Assembly: GCA_949357655.1 (NCBI GenBank)
Contig: CASHTG010000006.1
Coordinates: 682,001 to 746,000, forward strand
Direction: 5' to 3'
DNA: 64,000 bases
Source of the DNA: Parascedosporium putredinis
Taxonomy: Eukaryota > Ascomycota > Sordariomycetes > Microascales > Microascaceae
The notes beneath the pieces were generated by a model. It was not told the DNA's origin and made no database searches. It saw only the letters and a list, made by a program, of their open reading frames with translations. Both the position numbers and the translations under genes were made by a program. Below are positions 13,300 to 27,284 of the stretch, piece by piece (positions within the stretch are counted from its first letter, which is position 1; each line of letters starts with the position of its first letter).

Positions 13300-16200
13300 C
13301 CTCCTCCTTCTTTTCTTCAAGGTTTATATTGCACTGCCTGTTTTACATGCCAAGTTCGATCCAATCCTTCTGTGACTGTGGATACGAGGAGGCTATCTCG
13401 TTCTTGGTCCCTTTGGTGAGTGGTGGGTTTGAACGCGCTCATAGACCAAGTGTAAAGAGGTGGGGTGACATGGGTACAATGAGAGGATCAAAAGATAGAA
13501 ACATCAAAGGATCATATAAACCATGTCCTTTTTACAGACTAAATGAAAGAATAGATCCTAGAGGCAGGGCTAGATATGAATGGCCCTAAACATCCATCGG
13601 TAGAGACCCTATTTTCTCAGGTGCCGTTTTCATACTTGAATGGACTCAGGACTCGCGCCCTTTCGAAGGGAATGAGAGACGAACTCCTTCAATGCCATTG
13701 TTTGGTTCTACAAGGCACAAGAGAGCGAGCGCTGCGATACGTAATGACTGTTGCTCGCTCGACACCGCAATTATGACGCGAATCAGAGGGCCTGGGTCCG
13801 AAGGGTTCAATGCGGTTGAACTTGGAACACGTGAGCACAAAGGCCACGGCACTGAGTGAGAGTTCGGAGGGTATCAGAGATAGCGGCGGTATTGATTAAT
13901 TCCCCCTTTCCGCCGGTCTGCCCCTATGCCTTGCGGAAATGGTGAGTCCCATCGTTAGGCATGGGTCATCGCCAGAAGATACTGCTTATGACGGCGGGCG
14001 CTGGCAAGCACGGGCAAGCACTCATAAGCTGACCATGAACCTGTTTTGTAATCGTGGTGAGGGGATTGCAGGGCGGATTGACGTTCGCCAGGGCCAACCA
14101 CGTGCCTATATTCCTCGCCGAGGAAAAGCATTACAACCGGCAAGGGTGCAAGGGCTGAGCGAGCAGAGTATGGGAGAAGCCCGAAGAGCAAGAGTTTGGA
14201 AAAGTCCCTGGGGGAAGAAGTCCTAGCCTAGTGGGTGCACGTGGACTGATGCTGTCGGTTCAATTCCTGGGATGTTCTCAACCATTTCCCTACAACCCAA
14301 AGAAAAGTCACGACATATACGAACAGGAGAGCTGCGCATGCAGCACCCGACGATGACGGATTCACGGTGTTCAACGGCCAGCGCAGGTACAGCAGCGTGG
14401 AGAGAACCTGGCGTGGCGGGGCTCCACGTCGGCTGCCTTCAATCAACCTTTGTGCTTGAGTGAAGTTTCCTACCCTCCCCATCCAAGCAAGAGAAAGGAA
14501 ATAAAAATAATAAAATAATAAAAAACTCCATCCCTCCACCTCCACTACATCAAGCGATGGCGTATTGCATCCACAGCGACGGGGATAACACCAGCGACCG
14601 AGAGGGCGTAATTTGGGGTGGTGAGGTAAGGAGGGGCGTGTACTGTCCGCCAGTGTTTTCGCGAACGAGAAAGTGATTCCTCTTTCTCCCTTAGGCCTTG
14701 GCTTTTCTCAACGTTGAAGACAAAACGACGAGAGGGGCGTTAAAAAAATCTTTTGCAACGTGTCGGGGTGCTCAATCTCATCTCGTTTTGCCTGTTTCGG
14801 GGGACTAAGTTAGTGATCCGTTTTTCCTCATTTCCTCACCCCCAATGCCCCTCCAGTAACGAGGCTTCGGACGGGATCGTGGGCGTCATTTGCACCAGAG
14901 GGCACACGGGTCTGAGGAGGGGAGGTCGGCAAGATGGTGGGGAAAGTGCAACTTTTTCTCACAGGAGAGAGGGGCTCCGCGTCCTGGGAGCGGTTCCTGT
15001 GCAATGAGGTCATCAGGCCCCGCCGGGAGATGCAGAGCGGTATGAACGAGCGTTGAAATGCGGAACGACGGGGGCACCTCGATCAGAAATTGTTATGGCG
15101 GATCTGACATTTCCTCGATTCGGACATTTTGGGAGGGACAGGCGAATGAGAAGAGGAGAAAGGAAAGGGAGGGGGATGTCCCTGGGAGGTGGTGGTGGGG
15201 CAGCTAGTTACGGCTACCCATGGTGGGGTTATCGGCGTTTGATTGGACGAGAATGACGGAAAGACGAACCGTTTTTGTGGTGAAGCCTCGAGAGGACATT
15301 GATGACAATGGATGGATATTGTGTGTGACTGCTCTTCATACATGTACTGATTGAATAACATTCAGAAATTCACGATAGTTAGTCCCAACCCAGGTTCATT
15401 ATCATGGGCCTAACTTCCCCACGATAACTGGCTAACTAACATCTAGACAGTAACCGTAATTGAAATGGTCCTCTTCCTCCCTCCCCGCTAAAGCCACCAG
15501 ACGGAAAGGAAATGGATAGAAAACAGGCAAGGCTACCGAGGTAGACTCAACACCCACTACTTTGCTTTTCCACCCGGAGGGTGAAGTCGAAGGGAGGGGT
15601 GAGGAACCGAGGAGATGAGACTACTACTGTCCGTGACAGCTCGGGCATCGCATGTGCCCTGCATCGGGGACAAAGGGTGACGAAGTTGATTTAGGTTTCT
15701 GATGTAATTTCTTTTTTCTTCTTGCCTTGCTGCCAAACAAATCTGCACCCCCAAACGCATGGGGGCATGTTCGCTTGTAAGTCTCACAGCCACGGGAGGG
15801 CCCGAGTCGCGCTGTGGTATTCATAGACCATATTTCGAGGGCCTTCCGTCTACCCCAAAGGTAGTAATGGTTGCGGCGTGTTCCTCAAGGAAAAATTTCA
15901 TCTGATAACTAAGGCTTGACGTTCTCCCTATATCCACCCGCATATTCGCCACATAAATTTCTAATATTTTCTTCCTTCTACATCCTTTTTAATCTTAGTG
16001 TGTTCCTATTCCTTCAGTCACCCTTGGTCCTCATGAATATGCTTGGTTTACATGTATTGTGTAGAAAGGGAATCAACAAAGGCGTGGCGGGGTACCGAGC
16101 ACAGATCTGCCATTTCCCACGTGCTTCCCACAATGTCGGAAGGGCCCGTGAAGAAGGAGCCAGTCCGTGAGCATTGGTTCGTTGCTGTTTGCAACAAGAT

Positions 16201-19200
16201 ATGTGGAGAACAACGAGAGATGGATCCCATTGAGTTTAAGTTTAATAGCCTAGGTAAGGGGAAATCTTGGCTGTTTGTGTGTGCTTCGCTCTAAATTGAT
16301 GAACTCGGCTCCGCTCATCAGACTTGCTGACTGATCATCTCTGCTACACTTCTCTTCAGTATTTGCTTGTCAACGGGCTTTGGGAGGCTACAGATTCAGG
16401 TCTACTGGGCGAATCGGCAAGGGGAGTATGAGCAAGTATGTCTGTGTGTGCGTGTGTGTACGTATGGAGGGGTGTGGGCTTAACTATCAATCGCAGTTCC
16501 TCCAAGAGCACCAAATTCCAAGGATTAGGTGAAAGGGTCGGACGCGCGATGATGCGTGATCGATATGGTGAGGGGTGAGTTTTAGGTCAGCGTGGTAGGT
16601 GGCTGGTGAGGATAGAGGGGCTTCTGTATAACTCGCTTCTGCTTTAGCTCGTCACACGCTTTCTTTGAGGTTGGAGAGAGGGATAAGGTAAGAGGTTTAT
16701 TCTAATAAGGTTTCTCTTCTTTTTCCCCGTTAATGGCGTCACGACATGACCAGTGATTGATGTTCGCTCACTTCCCTACCAACAGGGCGGAGGGGAGGGG
16801 GAAGAGAGAGAGAGATATCCGGGTTTCACGCTTCGGACCCGTGACGACGTTTTGCAGTGCCAGGGTCCTTCGGAATAGCGTCATCAAAGAACAAGCAGAG
16901 GAGATGGGAGGAGAGTATGCAAAGATGCTACCGACAATGAGGTATGGAGGGGTGAGTGAAGGAGGGTATGACGGGTCTTCATGACGCAAACCTCTGAGCT
17001 GTCTCCGAGAGTGGGGCGGGCGGGCGTGGTTGAGCTAGGATTTCAAACAACCCGGCTTTTCTCCAGGGGGCTTTGAGTGACGAAGTTTCCCCGTTCCTGA
17101 CGCTCACACCCTCCTTCTTACCCATGGCCGGGGAAAGAAGGGACGGTGAGGGGGTTCCAAACTCTTGGGAGAACGCCTTGGCCATGGTCGAAGATATGCC
17201 GAGCGGGCTACCTCAGTAATACACAGAGCATCAACTGCCAGGTAGTCTCCCTACTATGGACACTGTCGATGGATCAATTGATTCCCACCTCTTTTAAGCA
17301 ACCCCTCAACGCGCTTATCTATTTCCATCACGCATAAGAAGAGAAAGGAAGAGGGAGGTTCCACAAAAGGAAGTAGCTTTTCTCCTTCATCTTATCCCTT
17401 AAGTGTTTGTTGACATCAAAATCATATATGAAGACTTAGGAATCACTAGAACACAGCTCTCCTTTTATTCATTACCCTTCTACAGGGATAAGGTACTATG
17501 TATATAAGTAAACAAATCGCGTTGGATCTGATCGCTGTTCTGATTTCCATAACGGCCCAGCAATCCACCTCTTTAGCGTAGGAAATGGTGTGAAAATTAA
17601 GTCCGTCACCAGTTTCAAACGGTTCATTAGTCTCAAACAGTATGCAAATGGAAGAGGGGTGTCAAAGAAAGGGAAGAGAATTGGTGGGGGCAACAAGGGT
17701 CCAAAGAGGTTACACACTAGCTGCACGCCTTTTCACGGGGTGGCTCATCTGGCTGGATCATGCATATGTACTGTGCTGAGGACGACGAGATTGAGCAGAG
17801 AAAAAGAGAGAGAAACGCCCCCCCAAGAAAGGACTGGGAAGAAACAACCTCAATATTATTCCCGCTCAGTTGCACCCCACGCTTGCTTAACCCAACCTTC
17901 GCACATTGGGTCTTGTTCTGCTTTCTAAGGAAGGGGGGAGGGGGGTTCGTCTCCGCGGAAATGCACGATTCGCAGCCATGCATCATCATGACGAGGGAGC
18001 AGAAAGGGGAAAAGTGTCATAGGTGCACTTTATTCGATGAAATAGAGGGCTGAACGCGAGCAAAAGCTCCGCTGAATAGTAGCCCGGCTCTTGATCCTTT
18101 GGACAATCCCCAGGACTAGTCTAGCCTGGCTCGAAAAGGCGGACGAGAAGGAACCTTAACTGTCCTGCGTGGTATAAAGTTCTCATGTTATTTTTTTCTA
18201 ATGTTAATGGGGCGGAGGGGGAGGGGGGACTTATTCGCTACCCTGATAATTAAGGGATCCATGGATGGGTTCCGGGACAGTGGGGGATAAGGGCTGACTG
18301 GAATAGTATTACACTTCCTACTATGTACCAGATTGGCCCATCAGGTGGTGACCGATTCATAAAATCATTGACAGCTTGCTGGCTCAATAGATTGAAACGG
18401 GTGGGCCAAAGGCGGGGACGTCTCTAATGATAAATGCAGATATAGGGAAAGAAAGTAGAAGCTCTGCACATTGCTAACTGAATGCGGAAAGCTTCCTCCG
18501 CGCAACGGCCCCAGGCAATCTCACACGCCCGCCCTGGCTTTCGCGTCTAAGGCGATGTGGGTGCGGCATTGCTAGCATCCTCATATGTGCTCTATCTACA
18601 AAAGTTTCGAATAATTAGCGACGCATACACGCACACAAGCACGCTTGAGAGGTGGGACCGCAGGGTGCGTTAGGTTGGGAGGGTGGGCAATGTAATATAC
18701 TCCAATTGCCACCTTCTTCGGCATACTGCACCCTCGGAGTAAGGTCGCTGTGGGGAGAAGGGGAAGGCGCCGTGGCGGCGCCGGGGCAGAAGATCCGGAG
18801 AAGCCCTCCCGTTCGGCTTCAAAACTGCGGGGTCCGTCTCCCTACAGCTAAAAGCAACTCTTATAGGCATTTCACCGCAGGCGTGGAGGGCGAGATCCTT
18901 GGCGGCCTATGATGCTCTATCCGGCCGAGGAGCGTTAGCTGCTCTCAACAGTTTCGAGGCGGCCCTATGGTTCTCTAAAACACAAAGCCGGCCCCGCCCC
19001 ATGTACTCGTGCTTGCACAATTCAACGCGAGATTGAGATAGTAGTGTCCTCGGCAGTGACACATGCGGGCCGCCCCTTTCGGGACTGCGGGGCACTGGCG
19101 CCCCGAGTTGAGGAAAGGCAGCCGATGAACCAAATCGATGAAATGATGGACATGGAGGAACAGCTGTGCAACTATGCAGGCTCATTTTCACTCTTTCCTT

Positions 19201-22200
19201 TCCTCCCGTAATTTGATTATTTCCTCGTTGATAAATATTGGATGGTGGCATTCTAGTTATGCGCTGGATATGGATACGAGTTTTCTGTTCTATCTGGCAG
19301 GCGTGTGAGATGAAGGCCTGCCTTTCTAGGTCTATAATAGCTGAAACGGTAATGAAGAAGATATATGCAAGCCGTAGACGTTGACCTGCGGGCCATCTCA
19401 CCAAACACATAACCTGCAGCGTAACCATGTGAGGGTCACGGTTTCTCTCAGCTTGTCAGGGGAGAGATCATGAGTGAAGGGATTCCCCTTTACCCTACCT
19501 AGTCGCGAAAACGCCGAAATGTTGTGGTGGTCGAGGTAACACCGTGTGCGACCTTGCGTTTTCCTGAGGGGGAGGGGCGGGGCCTGTTTCCTGGCTGCTG
19601 TGCAGGCCGGGTATGGTTGCTTATGCAGTGTATGTACATGCCTTTGCCGTGCCAAATATTCAGGGCCCCAGCCCTCGCCTAAAAATGGCGAGTTGGCGAG
19701 ACCGAATCTTGCGCCTCGCGTTTGGCCCGATGCGGTGCAAGCCTGCAACTGCATGGGACGTTTCTGGTGGTGAACTCGTTGTGGGGTGTATGGAGCTTGC
19801 TCCAACAGGATAAGAAACGATAGGAAAGAAGTTCAAAAGTAGTCTGCATGTCGATACTGGGATATATTGTCAGCGCTGATGCGGCGGCATAAGGGAAACC
19901 GGTGGGATGCGAGGTCGCCGGCCCTAGAATCAACATCCATGATCGACGCCCGCTTCTTTCCTTTTCGTCCTTTGCTTCTTCCTGCCCGCGATATCGACGA
20001 AGGTAGTGTAGTCAGTATTACACATCTTATTCTCCCATCTCATTTCTCCTTGCTAGGTTGGGGCTGGCTGCTCTGCGGTGAAGACTGCGGCTGGATGAAT
20101 TAATTCATTTGTCTGTCGCGGCCATTAATGGGATGGAATGTAATAGAGATTCGCTCATTTTCAACCGGCGAAGCTCCGGCGGCGCCCAATCCAAGTGAGC
20201 CACTCGGAATTATCGTTTCTCGCGAACCATTACTCGCCTCACACCCTGGAGCTAATTCACCAGCCAGTTTTGCCAATAAATTTTGCTGATGACTATTGCG
20301 TTCAATAGCCAATGGTAACTTTTTCATGTCTGGGAGAGCTGATTGACCGGGTGAGGCAAATTTCAGCCGGCGCTCGCGATGACTTTTTCCTAGTTCCTTT
20401 TATTCTTCTTTCTTTTTTAAAGAGGACAGAAGAAAAGAGGGGCCCATATCGAGGTATACATAGGGAAAAGAAGCAAGGGAAAATGGAAATGCAAATTCCC
20501 TGCATTTGCTCATATGCTAAATCATGGCAGATGTGCATCCTGGCTGGCCAATGCTTCCCACAATTCCATTCTCATGTTTTCAGTGGACCACGCAGCTCCG
20601 CACCTCCACACCCTCCCCTTCCATTTCAACCCATTGCCCACCACCGTCCAGAGGCCAGATGTACGGCATGGCCGGCAGGAAGGGGAACAGAAAGAAGGAG
20701 GGCCAAATGGGGAAAGAGGACAGGAACGGGGAGCAACAGAATACATATCAGACCACCCTTCGTATACCTAATCAAGGCTTAGTGTTTCTGCGATACACCA
20801 AGTATCTGAGCCCCGCAGGGACCCTATAAAGAGGTATCTCGATGAATCCACTCAGGTGGGGAGAGAGGGGATTTTGAACACTGGTCAACTTCCTCATCTG
20901 CCCTTCCTTTCCCATCAATGCCAACTGAACGATGTCATCATGCTTCTGCACGATGCACCTTCCCTCCTTCCGCTCTCTCCTTTATCCGCCGAGTGGGACT
21001 GGATGACGAACACGACGTTGACCTCGAACTGCGCACCCTTCCCGCCCCTTACCACCGTGAAAGAACGGCGGGCGTGGGGCTTCAAGCACTCAAAAATAAG
21101 GGGAAAAGCACTCGAAAAATAAGGTTGAAAACATGCCCTTGGTGAGGATATAAAAGGAGAGTAGAAAACAAAAAAAAAATATAGAAGAGAAAAAGAGAGA
21201 GAAAAAGACCATGGGTTGAATACTAACATAACTACTGAAAATACAGTAAATAAAGCAAGCCAAGTGAAGGTTCCGTCATCAGCGGGGGAAAAGCGGGACA
21301 GCCAAAATTTGAAGCTGCAGAAACCCAAACAGAACGACACTAATGATACCACATGTACTATTACTATGTGTTGGAATAAGGAAGGCAGTGATGTCATAGG
21401 GTTACATGCGATGTCACCGAAAGATAGCAGGGGATTCGTTGGGCACGGAACCCGGTGTTGGCTGGCTCAAGGTTAAACAAATGACAATGTGGAACGCGGG
21501 GCTCCGCGAAGCGTTTGAGAGGCCATGCTCCTTCTCAGAGATGTTTCTTTTGAGGTAAATGCGCAGGAAGGATCGACGGTTTTCGTGCCATTCATGTTCA
21601 GGTGCAGCCTTGTCGCTATCTAGTTGTGATGACGACCGAGTGCGCCGTTATGCAGCAGGAGCTTGCCAACCTGCTCTTTCGAAAAGCCGATCATGCTTTT
21701 TTGAGCCTCGTGAGAGGGTCGAACACATACAATAAGAGGCTTTTCTTTGGTCTTCTTTTCGATGCTGCGTACGTCAGAAGAAGAGAAGTAAAGGCGCTCT
21801 TGAGATTTTTGGATTTAAAAAAAAACACAAGGTGGCCATCTCCTTGTTCCTGGTAAGTTACACTGGTTCCAAGAGTCTGCCTGATGATGTAGATGGCAAA
21901 GGGTTTCAAATATTTGAACCTCCGGGGATGAGGGTCCCCCTCGGCTTGGACCCTAAGGGAGACAGGTGCCTGCCCTCAGCCCTCTAGCGACACCCTCATA
22001 CTGCAGTTTTCTATCCGAGAGGGATTGCATCAACGTTCCCGCATCGCGCATCCGAACTTTTAGTGAAAAGGGGTTCAAATAATAAGGGGGACAAACCCCC
22101 AAAACAAGGGTCCGAAGCCTCACTTATCCACCTCTCGAGATCTCTTTTTCGCCAGCCAAACTAACGTCGCAGGCAATGTCCACAACCGCCGCCTCTGCGC

Positions 22201-23025
22201 TCATTCTCCAGACACGAAGCGCGCATGATAACATCACCTTGCCTCAAGCGCGCGACCCCCCTCCCCGCCAACTTTTCCTTCCGCTTCATACTCCTCTGTC
22301 TCCACGCCCGTGTTGGGGGTAAGTCCTCGCCGAGAGGTCATTGCTGGGGCACACACCCTTACTTACAAAGTCTCTTCATTCTGCTGAACGGGAGGACCGT
22401 TTGGCAACCGCCATCCACACCCTCTCCTCTTTCTCTCTACGGACGGTTGAGAAACCGGGTGAAGACCATCGTATTTTGAGAGCTCCCCGCAAAACCGAAG
22501 ACTAGTGCCATCTCGGAACGGTTTGACTTCATCTAGTCTTCAGTCAACGAGGCAGGGTGCAAGACCGGGAAGTGCAACGGAATGGGGGACGGCCGGTCCC
22601 AGCAAACTGCTGATGCCATTAAAACCGGATAGCCTCCAGAGGAGGCCCTGGTCGGTTGGATGCTCACTGGCAGAACATTACCGTCCGTCCTACGGTACAC
22701 TTGGAGCTGTGCGTTGTCGTTTTGCTTGTGCGTGTGCCCCCTGGATACTTGCTGGCTGATCTGAGCAAACACCGCGTTCTGTTGGACGGAGGGATCAACC
22801 TTCCGGACAAAATGCTCCGTTCGGCTCAACGTCCTCGGTTTTCGACTGGCCGCACCACTGGCACACCCCCGCGCCCCCAGGAAAAAGAAAAAGGGAGCAA
22901 GTTGGATTGTGTGGGGCACCGTTCGCGTCAAAGCTCATCTCGGATTGGGACCCTTCAATGGTCTTCACCACAACCACAGATGCAACCAAAGACGGCAAAT
23001 TTTTACGACGTAGATTCTCGCTTTT

Positions 23026-23073
23026 GATTACCGGCGTGGAAGAATGGAAGATTACCGGCGTGGAAGAATGGAA
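23026..23073. repeat. Perfect 24-bp tandem duplication
   Basis: The 24 bases at 23026-23049 are repeated exactly at 23050-23073. The unit starts GATTACCGGCG and ends AAGAATGGAA. There are only two copies, so it looks like a recent local duplication. It lies in DNA without a supported gene. The unit length is a multiple of three, but the frame through it does not belong to any recognisable protein. Confidence 0.95.
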
Positions 23074-25668
23074 GAGGCACGAAGAAGGAAAAAAATAAAG
23101 GCCAAAAGACAAGGGGCTCAAGCAGTGATAATTCCTGGCCGCCGCTTGGAGGCAAGATGATCCACTAACAATTCTCAGAAATTAGCTTGCAACATTGGAC
23201 TGGAGGCATCCATGTTAGGCTAACCCTATATCTAGCACTCTGGAATGTCAATATGGATCAATCCACCGTTCATCGATCAACTTTAACGGGCCCGATTCAA
23301 CCCTCCACGCACGATTGACGGGTCATTCACCCATGGAACCAGCTATGGTTAGCCAAGCACGCGCCGACCCCAATTATTGATGGGCCACAATCCACAGCGC
23401 CATAGCGTCTCGATGCTTCAGTGCACCCTCAGACCTTTTAACTTCTTACTGATAAGCCCAGAGTGTTATTCGGTACCGTTGCTACTCGCACAGAATCTCG
23501 TTCCCTATTCACGTTAGGAATTGCCCGTATATTGGATATGGGCAAGCCTAGTCAAGGGGAAAATCAAACGGAACCAAGAAAAGCGATGTTTGTGTTGAGC
23601 GCACACTCTCACACCCTCCGTTTCCTCCTCTATCTCAACTCCCCTACCAAAAGAAAGGGGAAAAAAAACCACACACCATTGCCGCCCCATTTCATCTCCG
23701 TCGTTAGGTATTATGACTAGCAAGTCGTGCACTTATCGGGCCCGATAGATCCTCTTCTTTCCCTGTGAGGTCTGGTGCTCTTTCGCCCGCCATGTCCATC
23801 CAAGTTCTCTGGCAAAACCCCTGCTACGACCTTTCAATTTAGCGACTTTTTCTCGCCCTTTTCTAGAATGTCTGTGCGAAGGACAGAAGTTCGATCGTTG
23901 GCAGAGACGGGACGGACATGAGGGAGGAAAACAACCACGAATTTTCAGTGGCATGTTTGGCTTATCCTATTCTTACTCGTCACAAAGGACGGAAAAGAAC
24001 GAGTAAGCCCCAGACGATAAGCCCTATCACGTCCGCACCCAAGATACATGTAACGAACCCAGGGGAGTTGAGGTTACCCCAACAGAGCAGAACATATCCG
24101 TTAACAAATCTAGCTACGGGTTGTGGATACAACCCAAATTGAAGGGGTATTTAGGGAGGAAAAAAAAAAACAAGAGGACGGGCATTTGATGGAACCAACC
24201 CCCCCGGTCTAAAGGACGGGATGATTTCGACTTGACCTCATCGCGCAGCACTGCGCCAAACGTCCGTCGTCCGTTGTCCCTGTCCCCTCTTGAGAACGAC
24301 TGGGGGTGAAGTAAAAATGGGAGACATACGTCAACGGGGTCTCCCCACCTCTCCCCGCCCTGCACCTTAGCTTTAAGCCATTTTGGGTTGGAAAATGGGG
24401 ACCCCGATGCAATGAAAGGAGAACAAGACCGTTCGTCGACCGTTTCTCCGATGTCCGTGATGCGCTCCTCGACGGAGATCCAGTGTGCAAATTGCCTGAG
24501 GTGAGACGGAAACGGGAGAAACAAAAGATGGCTTGAGGTGCGAAGGGAAGACCGGCCCGTTTTATCTCCTAGGCTACGGCTCTGTTCCCCCTTCCCTCAA
24601 TCCTGAAGCGGCGGAAACAAGCAAGCGCTTTAGACGCAGGCGCGGGTTGAGAATTCTGTGCCTTTAACGAGGCGAGCAAAGACCAAACGTTTCACCAAAT
24701 CAAGGGAGCTGGTGAAAAATGTGAAGGCACCGTCGGGAGGCAATCACCGCCATGATAGATTCAACGATGCGTTACATCGGACTTTAAACACGCTGCTGAC
24801 TGGTCTTGGCGACGTGGCTGGGGTTAGATTTTCTTAGGAACCGCTTCAAATCCGTTCCTTTTCACGTTCCTTGACTCCCCGCGGTCGTACCCGTGGCATC
24901 TGGACAGGAGGTGGCAATGTCGATCGTCTTGAAGGATGATCGACTATTGCTCCCTTGTCAGGGGAGATCTCCGATGATGAAGGGGTTCTTGGGGGCCAGG
25001 GGTGAAGATCGGATAGCAGCTCGTGTCACGGGTGGTGGCGAGATGATGGCGAAGGGGGTTCGCCACCTTAAGGCCAGAGGCCACGCGGTCGCTTTTTAAA
25101 TTGTTCTTATAGACCCCAGACAAAGAACAAGAAATGGCAAAAGGGGGCCGAACACCGATAGTGGGCTCATCTTTTGAGGGGATGCCCCTTCGTCGCCGAG
25201 ACGCGCGCCTCGCGATGCATACATGGTAGGAAGGATACCGCTCTCCGCGTCTCATTCAGCTCTTGTTAGGGTCACTAAGTTGGCCGGCCTCGTTCCTTAT
25301 GAACCTTTCATGATAATGCAGTCTGTGACTTCCATTTCTTCTATAAGAAACCCCTCCCAAGCTTTGAATTCATGTAGAGAGGTTCATTCCAAGACCGTTT
25401 ATGCATACATACATCTTCCGTAGTGACAAAAATAAGGAAGCAAAAAGAAGGAATCGAAAACGAACAAAAGGTAGAGCGGAGGAAAGAGGCGCTCCTCGGA
25501 CTGGCCCTTCCCACACAATCCCGACGTTAGTGTAAACAGTCATCAAAAGTAAAACGAAACCGTATCCAAACTCCTGCATGTCCAAAAGAAAACAGACCCA
25601 GATTATAGCTAAACATCCTCGCTAGGGGCATATCCTCTCGTTTACCAATGTCCCGGCTGCCCGAGTAA

Positions 25669-27252
25669 CTAGTCCTCCATCTTGACATCCGCGTCGCGAG
25701 GCTTGCTGAGATTCTTTAAAAGGTAGCTTCTCTTGAAGTACTCATTAGGATGCACAATGGTCTCAAGCTGGGCGGCCGTCATGATTGACTCGTCCTTGGC
25801 TCGCTTAATCTCGGGCTTGTGAAGGTGTTCAAAGACGCTGAGAAGACCAGATAAAGTTAGTATAGATAAGATAATCTTCGATAGGAATAAAGAATTATGG
25901 GGAAAGAGAAAGAGGGGATGGATAGCTTTCGTACCGGTTGCAAGCCATGTGGTACCTGCGGCCGTCCCTATCCTCCTTAACGCCTTGTACCACAGCCCTG
26001 TCGGTGACACCCATGCCTTGAAGCAGGGTGGAGAGGTTATCCATGTCAAAGTGCCTGTAGGGACAGCCGTGGGCCTCGCCCGGACCGGGAGCGTGCTCAG
26101 TGAGAATCTTTTGACAGCTGTAGGGGCTGTAGCCGCCGCTCCTGCGGTTTGAGTCACCACCGACGTCGCCGTAGACGTGCCGCACGTTGTAGCGGTACTC
26201 CTTGTTGAACTGGTCGTCAGTGATCTTGGCGAAGCCGCCGCGCCAAAAGGCGAGGGACTCTTCGAGGTTAAGGCCGATGCCCTTGAGAAAGAGCGAGTAT
26301 TGTAGGCGACCGTAGTGCTTGAGATGAGAGTCGCGCCGCAGGCTACGGTGAAGGTGAGACATGCAGGCGGGGAAGTGCTGGGCGAGATTGTCGATGTTGC
26401 GGGCGCTGATCTCGGCGCCCTCGGGCACTGTGGAGCCGGACATGTAGGAACTATCCGGAGTGACGAAGTTCTTGGACAAGTGATCAAGAATGGGAAGGAG
26501 ACGGTCATCCTCATCTAGGTCGGGTAAGGCTTGCGATGTGAGCTAGAGATAGAAGGAAAGGTCAGCGCTAGCTCATGTTAACTCCATCTAGCTTCACATC
26601 ACATGGCTAGGGTGAAAGAAATAGGATACAACAAGCGGCACGGCTTTAGGGATATACGCACAACCAGCTGCTTTTCCAAGCGCGACGTGAACTCGGTGAC
26701 AATCATGCTTGCTTGTTCGCGACTCGGAACAAAGGCCTTTCCAGCCCGCAGAAACACCTTTCTCGATTCTACGAGCTCGGGCACGCGCATCCAGTCAACC
26801 TTGAACCACGAGTCCTCGACTGCGCCAGTGCGCTTGTCAAAGCCGGTAATGGCTAGTAGATCCGCCGCCATTTCGCTCTTCTCGGCCTCGGATACGGGCT
26901 CGAACCAGTCAATATCGAGGCCGGCGACGAAGCCTGCGCGCTCGGCGTCAGTATCGAGGCGCAGGCGGAAGAGCATGGTCTCGACACGGGAGAAGCGGCG
27001 GCGTAGGTCTTCGGTTGAAGAGAAGGCGAGGCGGAGAATGAAGTGACTGTAGTGGTCCTTTTGGCGCTGCTCGAACAGCTTGGGAGACGCGGACGAGTTG
27101 GAGGAGAGTGGTAGGTACTTTTCGAGGACGGGCTTCATGTGGGCGGCAGTTTCGGCTAAGGACTTGTTGCGAAATGAACAAGCTTCGAGCTCGGAGAGAA
27201 CTACGAAGAAAAGAACAAGAAGAGTAAGGGTTAGCGAGGCTCTCTTTATCAC

Positions 27253-27284
<32 letters not shown>

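Larger units (their letters stand above)
11148..25668. other. 14.5 kb without a supported gene
   Basis: I find no conserved domain, tRNA, 5S rRNA or transposon gene on either strand. Open frames reach at most about 190 codons, overlap each other on opposite strands and do not join into a coherent protein even if single-base frame slips are allowed. Contents I can name are a 16-base T run (13284-13299), a 24-bp tandem duplication (23026-23073) and five copies of the palindrome TACATGTA (12410, 13202, 15339, 16049, 24045). Base composition is mixed, not AT-rich. Long non-coding transcripts or unannotated short genes cannot be excluded from sequence alone. Confidence 0.55.

Noticed and set aside
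18907..19805. Two overlapping minus-strand frames of 173 and 135 codons that might join
   Set aside because: They do not form a coherent protein, show no domain, and no good splice sites link them.
20915..21397. 160-codon hydrophobic frame on the minus strand, membrane-protein-like
   Set aside because: The Phe/Ser/Leu richness comes from the antisense of purine-rich DNA (AAAGAGAGA tracts). No conserved motif and no sign of splicing partners.
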